Part shown: positions 54,560 to 62,674 of the stretch, piece by piece
How the letters are laid out: each line of letters begins with the position of its first letter
Position numbering within the stretch: position 1 is the first letter of the stretch
NCBI GenBank assembly: GCA_963756815.1
Contig: CAVWPR010000011.1
Coordinates: forward strand, 8,462-72,461
Reading direction: 5' to 3'
Length of the DNA: 64,000 nucleotides
Source: JAENVU01 sp963756815
GTDB taxonomy: Bacteria; Actinomycetota; Acidimicrobiia; IMCC26256; JAENVU01
Position numbers and translations under genes: made by a program
Notes under the pieces: generated by a model
The model's database searches: none
The model's input: only the letters and a program-made list of their open reading frames with translations
Told to the model about the DNA's origin: nothing

Positions 54560-57500
54560 TCAGTCGGCGACCGGCGCCTCTGCCGCCAGCGTGTCGAGGT
54601 CGCCGTAGGGCTTCGGGATCGACCGGACGCCGAGCCGGCGCAGGATCGCTGCGCTCTCACGGCGCAGCCGCCGTTGCTCGTCGGGATCGTGGCTGATACC
54701 GGCGATGGCGAGGGTGGTCAACGCGATCTCGAACCCGGCGTGGCGGGAGCGTCCGGCGCTGAGGCTCTCCTCGAGCGCCACCCGAGCGTCGTCGGGCCGC
54801 CCCAACGCCGCGAGCGCCAGGCCGCGGACTCGCTGGAGCAGCGGGAGCTGCGCGTCGACGCCTCCGAGCGCCTCCGCCTGACGCCGCGTCTCGTCGGCGA
54901 GCCGTAGCGCCTCCTCGTCATCACCTGTCTCCAGCAGGAAGCCGGCGATGCGCGCCGAGGCTTCGAGCGCGTCGCGATGGTCGCCGACCTCGTGCGACTC
55001 GTCGCGCGCCTCGGCCAGGAGCGTCAGCGCCTCCGCGTGGCGGCCGGCGCGTCCGAGCGTGCGACCGAGGAGCAGCTTGGCGAACGCCGACGCCGGTCGA
55101 TCACCAGCGACCCGCCAGACGCGCGCCGCATCCCGGAACAACGACATCGCGAGGTCCAGCTCGCCACGGTCGAGCGCGATCTCGCCGATGTTCGTCGTAC
55201 AGAAGGCACCGAGGACCGTGTTCCCCGTCCGTATCGCGAGGTCGCGTGCCTGCTCGTAGCGGGCGAGCGCCTCGTCCCACTCGCCCCGCCAGTACGCGAA
55301 GCCGCCGAGCAGGTTCTGCACGCTGGCCTGGCCGGGCAGGTCGTCGAGCTGCTCGTAGTACGCGAGCGACCGCCCGAGGCTCGAGGTGGTGTCGAGGTCG
55401 CCCAGCTCCATCTGGGTCCACCCCATGATCTTCAGCGCGTGGGCGAGTGCCTCGATGTCGTCGACTTCCTGCGCGGCGGAGATCGCCCACTCGCTGTACC
55501 GGATCGCGCGGCGCCGGTGCCCGCCTTCGAGGGAGAACTGGCCGTACCACGCCAGGAGCCGAGCGCGCTGTCGAACCGCCGCGACGGCGTCGTTGCGGTC
55601 GAGCAGCTTGAGGCCGCGTGTGATCGCGCTCAGGGCCTGGGAGTAGCGGTCGAGCCACCCTCGGATCCAGGCGAGCTTGAGCTGCAGGCGCGCCTGGGCG
55701 ACGCGGTCGTCACCGACGTAGCGGCGGGCGGCACGGAACGCGACCTCCGCCTCGCTGAAGCTCCCGGCGCGGTGGCGCACGTCGCCGAGACACTCGCGCA
55801 GTCGCGCGTGTTCCTCGTCCGTGACCGTCGTGAGGCGCCGGGCCGCGTCGAGGGCTCGCTCGTAGAGCTCGCCGGCTTCGTGGTCGGCGAAGATCTCGCG
55901 TGCCCGATCGGCGGCAGTGCACGAGTAGGAGAAGGCCTCGTCGAAGCGCTCGGCGCGCGCGGTAGTGCAGGGACAGCAGCTCGACGGAGTCGTCACCGTC
56001 GCGTTCCGCGAACGCACGGATGGCGTCGCCGGCGCGCGAGTGGATCTCGCGACGAGCTCGGTACGGCAGGCCCTCGTACGCGCAGTCGCGGACGACGGCG
56101 TGTTGCGAAGGTCAACCGGCCGGGCTCGCGCACGAGGTACTCCTCGACGCGCGCCCACGCCGACTCGTCGAGCGTGCGTCGCGTCGAGCACCGCGTGGAC
56201 GAGATCCTCCGGGAACGAACGTCCCAGGACCGCGATCCGACGCAGCAGGTCGCGGTCCTGCGGTGGGAGACGGTCGATGCTCGCGGCGACGAGCGCCTCC
56301 ACGGAGTCGGGCAGGGCCGAGACGTCACCGACCGCGCGGGCACCGGCGACGAGCTCCGCGAGGAAGAGCGGGTTCCCCGTCGAGCGTTCGGCGAGGAGCT
56401 GGATGTCGTGGTCCGAGATGGGTGCATCGAGGGTTGCGTCCCGCAAGACGGCGACGACGTCGTCGTGCCCGAGGGGCTCGAGCACGAGCCGGACGACGTC
56501 GGCCTGCTCGACCACCGGATCCGCCGTCGCGCCGCGCCGGGTGACGAGCACCAGCCAGGGCCGGCCGACGAGGTCGGCCGTGAGCGCGTCCAGCAGCTCG
56601 GTCGACGCATCGTCGATCCACTGCGCATCCTCGATCACCAGGAGCGTCGGGGTGTCGAGCAGGCCGGTCAGCACCTCGCGGAGCACCGCGCCGAGGCGTG
56701 CGATCCGGAACTGCTCCTCGAGCTGCTCGGTCTCCGGGGTGTCCGCCATCGGGACGTCGGCGACGGTCGCGATCAGCGGTGTCCACGGGACGAGCTCGGG
56801 GTCCACCGCCCGCACCGCGTCACGCAGTCGATCGGGGTCGGCGTCGTCGCGCACGATCGGGTCGAGACCGAGCAGACCGCGCACGAGGCTGCGCAACGGG
56901 AAGTACGGGGTCGTGGCCTCGTACAGCTCGCAGCGGGTCGAGAGCTGCCGCATCGATGCACGGCACGACCGCAGCTCGGCGACGAGCCGCGACTTCCCCA
57001 TCCCGGCGTCGGCGACGATCTCGACGAACTGCCCGGAGCCCCCCGCCGCCGTCGCACTCGCGGCGACGAGCAGCTCGAGCTCGGCCTGCCGCCCCGTGAA
57101 GGGGAGCTCGACCGCCGCGACCTCGGTCTTCGCACCGATCACCGGGCCCACCCGCCACGCCTCGACCGGCTTGGCCTTCCCCTTGACGAAGAAGGGGTCG
57201 ACCGCGGCGAGCTCGAACGCCGTCGGAGAGCGGTCGACGACGTCGTGGGTCGCCAGGATCTCGCCGGGTCCGGCGTGGGCCATGAGCCGGGCCGCGAGGT
57301 TCACGGCGTCGCCCATCACCGTGTACGTGCGGCGATACGACGGTCCGACGTCGCCGGCGAACACCGGACCGCGGTTGACGCCGATGCGGACCGGAATGGC
57401 CACCTGCGCCTCGATGATCTCGCGGACGGTGAGCAGCATCCGTCGCTCGTCGTCGCCCGAGCTCGACGGGACGCCCGCGGTGAGGATGACCTTGCCACCG

Positions 57501-58525
57501 TCGCGGTCCACATCGGTGGCCAGGAACGTGACGCCGTTGCGGTCCGCCGCGTCCTGGACCGTCGTGACCAGCTGGTCGAGGTCACGCGCGACGTCGTCCA
57601 GGGGTCGGGTCGCGATGAGCTCGTCGGTGCCGTCGAAGTGGACGAACGCGATGGTGGCGCGTCGGTGCTCGGGGGTGCTCGCGGCGATCAGCGAGGCGCG
57701 CAGCCCCGCGGGGACGCACGTGGCGAGGTCGACGTCGGCGTGCAGCTCGAGCGCGGGGAACGCCACGTTCGGATCGTGATCGACGGGTGGGGCCCGCCGG
57801 AGCAGCCGGCCGGGCCCCTTCTCCGGGCCGACCGCCGACGCCGGGATGGCCCGTGCCGTCGCGGTGCTGATCAGGATCTCCCCCGCGTCCGCGGCCGCCT
57901 CCAGCCCGGCGGTCTCGGTGAACGCGGGTCCGGTGACGACGAGCTCGCGGTGGGAGCGCCCGACGAGGAAGAAGTGGAATTCGCCGGTGTGCACGCCCAC
58001 CGACATGCGCAGCCGGACGTTCTGTCCGAGCACGTCCAACGCCCCGCGCTCCCGGAGCGTGCGCCGCATGCCCACCGCCGAGTGGCACGCGCGCTGCGGA
58101 TGCCCGTCGCCGGTGAACAGGAGGAGCAGCGCGTCGCCACCGAACTTCAGGAGGCGGCCGCCGTTGGCGTACGCGACGGCGAGCAGCTCGGCGAACGTCG
58201 AGCCGATCGTCGCGGCCAGCTCCTCGCCCCCGATGTTCCCCGCCTTCGCGAGCCGCTCGGACAGCTTCGTGAAGCCCGAGATGTCGATGAACACGATCGT
58301 CCCGTCGAGCCGCCGGGCCCCCAGCGTCGGCTCGTCGCTGATCCATTCCACGACCAGTCGCGGGAGGTACGGGAGCAGGCGCTCGTTGGCGGCGGCACGG
58401 TTCCGGGGCGCGTCGGTCGTCACCTCGGACGACGCCGTCGTCTCGACGGACTCGGAGCTGGGATCTCCCAGCGGACGCATCTCGACCACCCCGCCGGAAC
58501 GGTACCTGGTGAGTGCGGCGGTCAC
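54560..58525 (-). CDS. Adenylate/guanylate cyclase-AAA-TPR regulator, three frame breaks
   Basis: 1321 residues with the architecture of soluble adenylyl cyclases: two class III cyclase domains (about 65-240 and 285-450), an AAA/STAND ATPase (Walker A in VADAGMGKSRLVAEL near 530, Walker B LLVIEDAQWIDDAS near 640) and a C-terminal TPR region (about 890-1290). Cyclase 1 keeps the metal Asp in VFIDISGFTKLSE and the GGDALLLLF loop, but lacks the catalytic Asn/Arg pair. Cyclase 2 has lost the first metal Asp (FVHFDGTDELIA) but keeps Asn and Arg in TVMGDAVNLAARLM. Between about 56175 and 55955 the frame shifts three times and returns (breaks near 56175, 56110, 55955); each shift fits one surplus base. 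Start GTG at 58525. Confidence 0.87.
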   Translation of the reverse strand: MTAALTRYRSGGVVEMRPLGDPSSESVETTASSEVTTDAPRNRAAANERLLPYLPRLVVEWISDEPTLGARRLDGTIVFIDISGFTKLSERLAKAGNIGGEELAATIGSTFAELLAVAYANGGRLLKFGGDALLLLFTGDGHPQRACHSAVGMRRTLRERGALDVLGQNVRLRMSVGVHTGEFHFFLVGRSHRELVVTGPAFTETAGLEAAADAGEILISTATARAIPASAVGPEKGPGRLLRRAPPVDHDPNVAFPALELHADVDLATCVPAGLRASLIAASTPEHRRATIAFVHFDGTDELIATRPLDDVARDLDQLVTTVQDAADRNGVTFLATDVDRDGGKVILTAGVPSSSGDDERRMLLTVREIIEAQVAIPVRIGVNRGPVFAGDVGPSYRRTYTVMGDAVNLAARLMAHAGPGEILATHDVVDRSPTAFELAAVDPFFVKGKAKPVEAWRVGPVIGAKTEVAAVELPFTGRQAELELLVAASATAAGGSGQFVEIVADAGMGKSRLVAELRSCRASMRQLSTRCELYEATTPYFPLRSLVRGLLGLDPIVRDDADPDRLRDAVRAVDPELVPWTPLIATVADVPMADTPETEQLEEQFRIARLGAVLREVLTGLLDTPTLLVIEDAQWIDDASTELLDALTADLVGRPWLVLVTRRGATADPVVEQADVVRLVLEPLGHDDVVAVLRDATLDAPISDHDIQLLAERSTGNPLFLAELVAGARAVGDVSALPDSVEALVAASIDRLPPQDRDLLRRIAVLGRSFPEDLVHAVLDATHARRVGVGARRGVPRARARPVDLRNTPSSATARTRACRTELVARSTRAPATPSVRSRNATVTTPSSCCPCTTARAERFDEAFSYSCTAADRAREIFADHEAGELYERALDAARRLTTVTDEEHARLRECLGDVRHRAGSFSEAEVAFRAARRYVGDDRVAQARLQLKLAWIRGWLDRYSQALSAITRGLKLLDRNDAVAAVRQRARLLAWYGQFSLEGGHRRRAIRYSEWAISAAQEVDDIEALAHALKIMGWTQMELGDLDTTSSLGRSLAYYEQLDDLPGQASVQNLLGGFAYWRGEWDEALARYEQARDLAIRTGNTVLGAFCTTNIGEIALDRGELDLAMSLFRDAARVWRVAGDRPASAFAKLLLGRTLGRAGRHAEALTLLAEARDESHEVGDHRDALEASARIAGFLLETGDDEEALRLADETRRQAEALGGVDAQLPLLQRVRGLALAALGRPDDARVALEESLSAGRSRHAGFEIALTTLAIAGISHDPDEQRRLRRESAAILRRLGVRSIPKPYGDLDTLAAEAPVAD

Positions 58526-58564
58526 GGGGGCGGCAGGGGTGATCGGCGCGCCCGGGCGCCGGCG

Positions 58565-60583
58565 TCAGTCGGCGCGGGCGAGGGCGAGGGCGCGGGCGGT
58601 GTCCTCGGCGTCGCGGGTGATGCCCTCGAACCCGCGCGCTGCGAGCGCGTCGCCGACCACGAAGGTCGGGATGCCGGTTCCGTGGAGGGCGTCGGCGAGC
58701 GCGGGGCGGCCGGCGACCCGGTGGGTCGTGATCGCGACCCGGGCGGGGACCGACTCGGTTCCGCCCCCGCGCCGGACCTCGACCGTGGTCGGCGTCAGCG
58801 CGACGACCTCGGCGCCGGCGCAGAGCGTCACCCCGGCCGCCTGGGCGTCGGCCACCGTCCGCCACCGTCCCGGCAGTCCGAGCTCCGTGCCGAACACCGT
58901 CGTCGGCTCCACGAGCGTCACCTCGGATCCGCGCGCGCGCAGCGCGAGGGCCAGCGTCAGGCCCGGCTTGCCGCCACCGAGGATCGCGATCGTGTCGGGC
59001 GGCGTCGAGCCGTCGGTGAGCAGATCGCCGAGGTCGGGTGGGACCCGCACCCGACCGGCACCCTCGACCTCGGGGCGCTCCCACACCGGGCCGGTCGCGA
59101 CGACCACCGCGTCGACGCCGGCGTCGCGCACGGTCTCGACGGTGACCGCACGCCCCATGACGATCCGGACGCCCGCCAGCTCGGCCTCGCCGCGCAGCCA
59201 CTCGCAGTAGCGGGCGAGCACCGGATCCGCAGCGCCCGCCACGTCGAGCACGCCACCGAGCGCGTCGGTCCGCTCGTGGATCTCGACCGTGTGCCCCTGG
59301 AGCGCGAGGACGCGTGCCGACTCGAGCCCCGCCGCGCCCCCGCCGACCACGAGCACGCGCCGGAGTCGGCGCGGCGCCGGCAGCGTGGCCTCGACCTCCC
59401 TCCCGGTCGCGGCGTTGGCGACGCACGCGAGGGACTGGTTCACGAAGATGTTGCCGATGCAGCGGTACTGGTAGAGGCAGGGCCGGACACGTGCGGCCTC
59501 GCCGGCGGCGAGCTTGTTCGGCAGGTCGGGGTCGGCGAGCAGCTTGCGGCCCATCGCCACGAAGTCGGCCCGGCCGTCGGCCAGGACCAGCTCCGCTTCG
59601 TCGGGCTCGAAGCGTCCGAACGTGATCACCGGGACGCTCGTGGCCTCCCGCACCGCCTCGGCGTACCGGGAGAGCTCACCCACACGGTGCGGCGCGTACG
59701 AGTCGGTGGGACCGGTGGCCACGTCCATCGACGCGTACGCGGTGACGTGCACCGCGTCGAGTCCGGCTGCGACCGCCCGCTCGATCACCTGGAGCTGGTC
59801 CTCGAAGCGCTCGCCGTCGGGCTTGTGGTGCTCCAGCGCGTTGATGCGCATCCACAGCGGGAAGTCGCCGACCCGCGCCCGGGTCGCCCGGATGATCTCG
59901 AGCAGCAGTCGGGCGCGTCCGTCGACGTCGCCGCCCCACGCGTCGGTGCGGTCGTTGATGGACGGTGACAGGAACTCGTCGACGAGGTAGCCGTGACCGG
60001 CGTGGAGCTCGACGCCATCGAGACCGGCGCGCCGGCAGCGGTCGGCGGCGGCGGCGAACTGATCGACCACCGCGGCGAGGTCGGCGTCGTCGGCGACCCG
60101 GTACTCGACGCGCGCGGTGGGCGACGCGTAGGGCGCGGCGAACCCGGCGAGCTCCGCGTCGGTGAGCATCATCGACAGCGCGTCGGGATGCGGACGGGCC
60201 GGCACCGCGGGCACGAGCATGGGACGCCCGCGCGCGATGTCGAGGCGGGCCAGGGCGCCGTTGTAGGTGAGCTGGGCGGCGAGGCGGGCACCGTGCGCGT
60301 GCACGCGCGCGGCGAGTGCCGCGAGCCCGGGAACGTGGTCGTCGTGCGACGCGGCGACCTGTCGCTCGTCCACGCAGCCGTCGGGGTACGCGACCGCCAC
60401 CGAGCCGATGAGCAGCAGGGCCGCTCCCCCACGCGCCCGGGCCTCGAAGTACCCGAGCTGCGCGTCCGACACGGTGCCGTCGGGATTGGCGAGCGAATCC
60501 CCCATCGGCGCCATCAGGATCCGGTTCCGAAGCGCCATCGTGCCGATCGCACCGGGCGCGAGCAGGTGCGGGAAGCCGCTCAC
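58565..60583 (-). CDS. Old Yellow Enzyme-type NADH:flavin oxidoreductase/2,4-dienoyl reductase
   Basis: 672 residues: an N-terminal FMN TIM barrel (LRNRILMAPMGDSLANPDG; GLDGVELHAGHGYLVDEFLSP with the active-site His; MDVATGPTD; DFVAMGRKLLADPDLPNKL) fused to a C-terminal FAD/NAD(P) domain (RVLVVGGGAAGLESARVLALQGH; IAILGGGKPGLTLALAL). That is the layout of 2,4-dienoyl-CoA reductase and trimethylamine dehydrogenase. The linker Fe-S motif reads RPCLYQYRCIGN ... SLACVAN, with three of the usual four cysteines; Gln stands where a Cys is expected. A 4Fe-4S cluster is therefore doubtful or has an alternative ligand. Start GTG at 60583, divergent from a TetR gene with a shared operator between. Probably reduces a conjugated enone or dienoyl substrate. 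Confidence 0.88.
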   Translation of the reverse strand: MSGFPHLLAPGAIGTMALRNRILMAPMGDSLANPDGTVSDAQLGYFEARARGGAALLLIGSVAVAYPDGCVDERQVAASHDDHVPGLAALAARVHAHGARLAAQLTYNGALARLDIARGRPMLVPAVPARPHPDALSMMLTDAELAGFAAPYASPTARVEYRVADDADLAAVVDQFAAAADRCRRAGLDGVELHAGHGYLVDEFLSPSINDRTDAWGGDVDGRARLLLEIIRATRARVGDFPLWMRINALEHHKPDGERFEDQLQVIERAVAAGLDAVHVTAYASMDVATGPTDSYAPHRVGELSRYAEAVREATSVPVITFGRFEPDEAELVLADGRADFVAMGRKLLADPDLPNKLAAGEAARVRPCLYQYRCIGNIFVNQSLACVANAATGREVEATLPAPRRLRRVLVVGGGAAGLESARVLALQGHTVEIHERTDALGGVLDVAGAADPVLARYCEWLRGEAELAGVRIVMGRAVTVETVRDAGVDAVVVATGPVWERPEVEGAGRVRVPPDLGDLLTDGSTPPDTIAILGGGKPGLTLALALRARGSEVTLVEPTTVFGTELGLPGRWRTVADAQAAGVTLCAGAEVVALTPTTVEVRRGGGTESVPARVAITTHRVAGRPALADALHGTGIPTFVVGDALAARGFEGITRDAEDTARALALARAD

Positions 60584-60603
60584 GCGGCGAACGATAGGTG
60601 GTT

Positions 60604-60634
60604 GACAGTGTCTACCGAATGTGCTGACACTGTC
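60604..60634. promoter_or_regulatory. Inverted-repeat operator between OYE and TetR genes
   Basis: GACAGTGTC (60604-60612) and GACACTGTC (60626-60634) are perfect 9-base inverted repeats, and each is close to palindromic itself. They lie just upstream of the TetR ATG (60638) and about 20 bases from the divergent oxidoreductase start. A TTGACA hexamer (60602-60607) overlaps the left arm. This is the classic position for autoregulation by the TetR protein. Confidence 0.75.
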
Positions 60635-60637
60635 TAC

Positions 60638-61241
60638 ATGACCGCCGCCACCGCCGGCATCTCGACCCGGGACCGTCTGGTCGACACGGCGCGCGCCTAT
60701 CTCGACGCCGAGGGGGTCGACGGCATCGGGCTGCGGGAGATCGCCCGGCGCGCGGGCGTCTCGCACGGCGCGCCGCTGCGCCACTTCCCCACCCTCGGTG
60801 CGCTGCTCGCCGCGGTCGCGGCCGAGGGCTTCCGCGACCTCCACGCGAGCGTCGACGCCGCGGTCCGGGCGCGGGCGGCGGACGACGACGCTCTGGGCCG
60901 GCTGCGGGCGGCGGCCCACGGGTACGTCGACTTCGCGCGCGCCAACCCCGGGGTGTTCTCGCTGATGTTCCGCAGCGATCTCTGCGACGTCGCCGACCCC
61001 GACTACGCGACCGCCGGCGGCGTCGCGTTCGGTCAGCTCGTCGCGCTCGTCGCCGACGCCCAGGCGCGCGGCCTGCGTCCCGACGTGCCCCCCGCCGAGC
61101 TCGCCGGCGTCGTGTGGGCGACCGTCCACGGCCTCGCGTCGCTGCACCTGCACGGCGCGCTCGGTGCCCACCACCGGGCAGGCCGACCTCGACGTCCTCG
61201 TCGACCTCGCCACGGAGTTCCTGATCCCGACCACGAACTGA
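60638..61241 (+). CDS. TetR-family transcriptional regulator, one frame break
   Basis: Helix-turn-helix repressor, about 200 residues. The N-terminal DNA-binding domain is GISTRDRLVDTARAYLDAEG ... LREIARRAGVSHGAPLRHFPTLGALLAAVA, the usual TetR HTH with the recognition helix VSHGAPLRHF. The ligand-binding C-terminal domain (TetR_C, FSLMFRSDLCDVADPDY) follows. The frame breaks near 61170 at ctcggtg; dropping one G restores LHGALVPTTGQADLDVLVDLATEFLIPTTN and the TGA at 61239. It overlaps the operator at its start and lies 13 bases before the carotenoid oxygenase gene, so it probably controls both the divergent oxidoreductase and its own operon. Confidence 0.88.
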
Positions 61242-61254
61242 ACCAGGAGTGACC

Positions 61255-62613
61255 ATGACGGCAACGGATGTCATCACCAGCCAGTACCTGAGCGGCAACT
61301 TCGCGCCCGTACGCGAGGAGGTCGACGTGCAGGACCTCCCCGTGACCGGCGAGATCCCCCACGACCTCGAGGGTCGCCTGCTGCGGATCGGCCCGAACCC
61401 GGTGGTCGACCCCGATCCCGCGACCTACCACTGGTTCACGGGCACCGGGATGGTGCACGGGCTGTGGCTGCGCGGTGGACGCGCGGTGACCTATCGCAAC
61501 CGGTACGTGCGCTCGGACGAGGTGGCCGAGGCGCTCGGCGGCGCCGAGACGCCGGGTCCCCGCCACGGCATGGGTGGCAACGTCGCCAACACCAACGTCA
61601 TCGCCCACGCGGGTACCACGTTCGCGATCGTCGAGGCGGGTGGGCTGCCGATCCGGCTCACCGACGAGCTCGAGACGGTCGCCCGCACCGACTTCGACGG
61701 CACCTTGCCCGGCTCCTTCACCGCTCACCCGCACAAGGACCCGGCGACCGGCGAGCTGCACGCGGTCGTCTACTACTGGGAGTGGGACCACCTGCAGTAC
61801 GTGGTCGTCGGCACCGACGGGAAGGTCCGCCGCGCCGTCGACGTGCCGGTGCCGGGCAGCCCCATGGTGCACGACTGCGCGATCACGGAGTCGCGCGTCG
61901 TCGTGTTCGACCTGCCGGTCACGTTCAGCCTCGAGGCCGCGATGAACGGTGCGACGCTCCCCTACCGATGGGACCCGGAGTACGGCGCACGCGTCGGCTT
62001 GCTCACACGCGAGGCGGATGCGAGCTCGACGGTGTGGTGCGAGCTCGACGACCTCTGTTACGTGTACCACCCGCTCAACGCCTACGACGACGGCGACAAG
62101 GTCGTGATGGACGTGGCGGTGCACCCGAAGATGTTCGCGACGGACAGAAACGGACCCAACGAGGGCGACCCCGCGTTCGAGCGCTGGACGATGGACCCGG
62201 CGACGCGGCGCGTCGGGCGCGAGGTGATCTCGGACATCCCCCAGGAGTTCCCGCGCGGCGACGAGCGGCTGACGGGACGGAAGCACCGGTACGGCTTCGG
62301 CGCGACGTTCCGCTCGGAGCGCGGTCGCCTCGAGCTCGGCAACATCATCAAGCACGACCTCGACGCCGGGACCTCGCAGATCCACGACCTGGGCGGCGGC
62401 CGGAGCTCGCAGGAGCCGGTCTTCGTGCCGAAGGCGGACGACGCGGCCGAGGACGAGGGCTGGGTGATGGCCTACGTGCACGACCCGAACCGGGACGCGG
62501 CCGACGTCGTGATCATCGACGCGCAGGACTTCACCGCCCCGCCCGTCGCGACGATCCACCTCCCCGTCCGTGTCCCCTACGGCTTCCACGGCAACTGGAT
62601 CCCGTCGGCCTGA
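61255..62613 (+). CDS. Carotenoid cleavage dioxygenase family protein
   Basis: Non-heme iron dioxygenase of the RPE65/carotenoid/lignostilbene oxygenase family, 452 residues, intact. Four Fe-ligand histidines of the seven-bladed propeller are visible: AHPHKDPATG, PMVHDCAITE, YVYHPLNAYDD and the C-terminal YGFHGNWI. LEGRLLRIGPNPVVDPDPATYHWFTGTGMVHG is the canonical family start. AGGAG (61244-61248) six bases before the ATG at 61255 supports this start over a GTG at 61249. Substrate could be a carotenoid, apocarotenoid or stilbene. It is co-directional with its putative TetR regulator and convergent with a P450 gene, with both stop codons inside one hairpin. Confidence 0.92.
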   Translation: MTATDVITSQYLSGNFAPVREEVDVQDLPVTGEIPHDLEGRLLRIGPNPVVDPDPATYHWFTGTGMVHGLWLRGGRAVTYRNRYVRSDEVAEALGGAETPGPRHGMGGNVANTNVIAHAGTTFAIVEAGGLPIRLTDELETVARTDFDGTLPGSFTAHPHKDPATGELHAVVYYWEWDHLQYVVVGTDGKVRRAVDVPVPGSPMVHDCAITESRVVVFDLPVTFSLEAAMNGATLPYRWDPEYGARVGLLTREADASSTVWCELDDLCYVYHPLNAYDDGDKVVMDVAVHPKMFATDRNGPNEGDPAFERWTMDPATRRVGREVISDIPQEFPRGDERLTGRKHRYGFGATFRSERGRLELGNIIKHDLDAGTSQIHDLGGGRSSQEPVFVPKADDAAEDEGWVMAYVHDPNRDAADVVIIDAQDFTAPPVATIHLPVRVPYGFHGNWIPSA

Positions 62614-62674
62614 CCCCACTTTGCGGGCGGGACCCGTCGTGATGGTGCTTGCTGGACCCGCAAAGTGGGGTCAG
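62610..62674. terminator. Symmetrical 18-bp hairpin carrying the stop codons of both convergent genes
   Basis: Perfect inverted repeat CTGACCCCACTTTGCGGG (62610-62627) and CCCGCAAAGTGGGGTCAG (62657-62674), loop 29 bases. The left arm contains the TGA of the carotenoid oxygenase (62611-62613). The right arm, read on the minus strand, contains the TGA of the P450 gene (62671-62673). It should terminate transcripts from both sides. The same arm sequence may be a dispersed element; I could not search. Confidence 0.85.

Noticed and set aside
54977..59968. A 1663-codon open frame on the plus strand opposite the cyclase and oxidoreductase genes
   Set aside because: It is Arg/Asp/Glu/Gly/His-rich text with no domain and lies antisense to two clear genes; long shadow frames are expected at this GC content.
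60602..60640. A complete sigma70-type promoter TTGACA plus -10 for tetR
   Set aside because: TTGACA is present, but the spacing leads to no convincing -10 hexamer; it is only mentioned with the operator.
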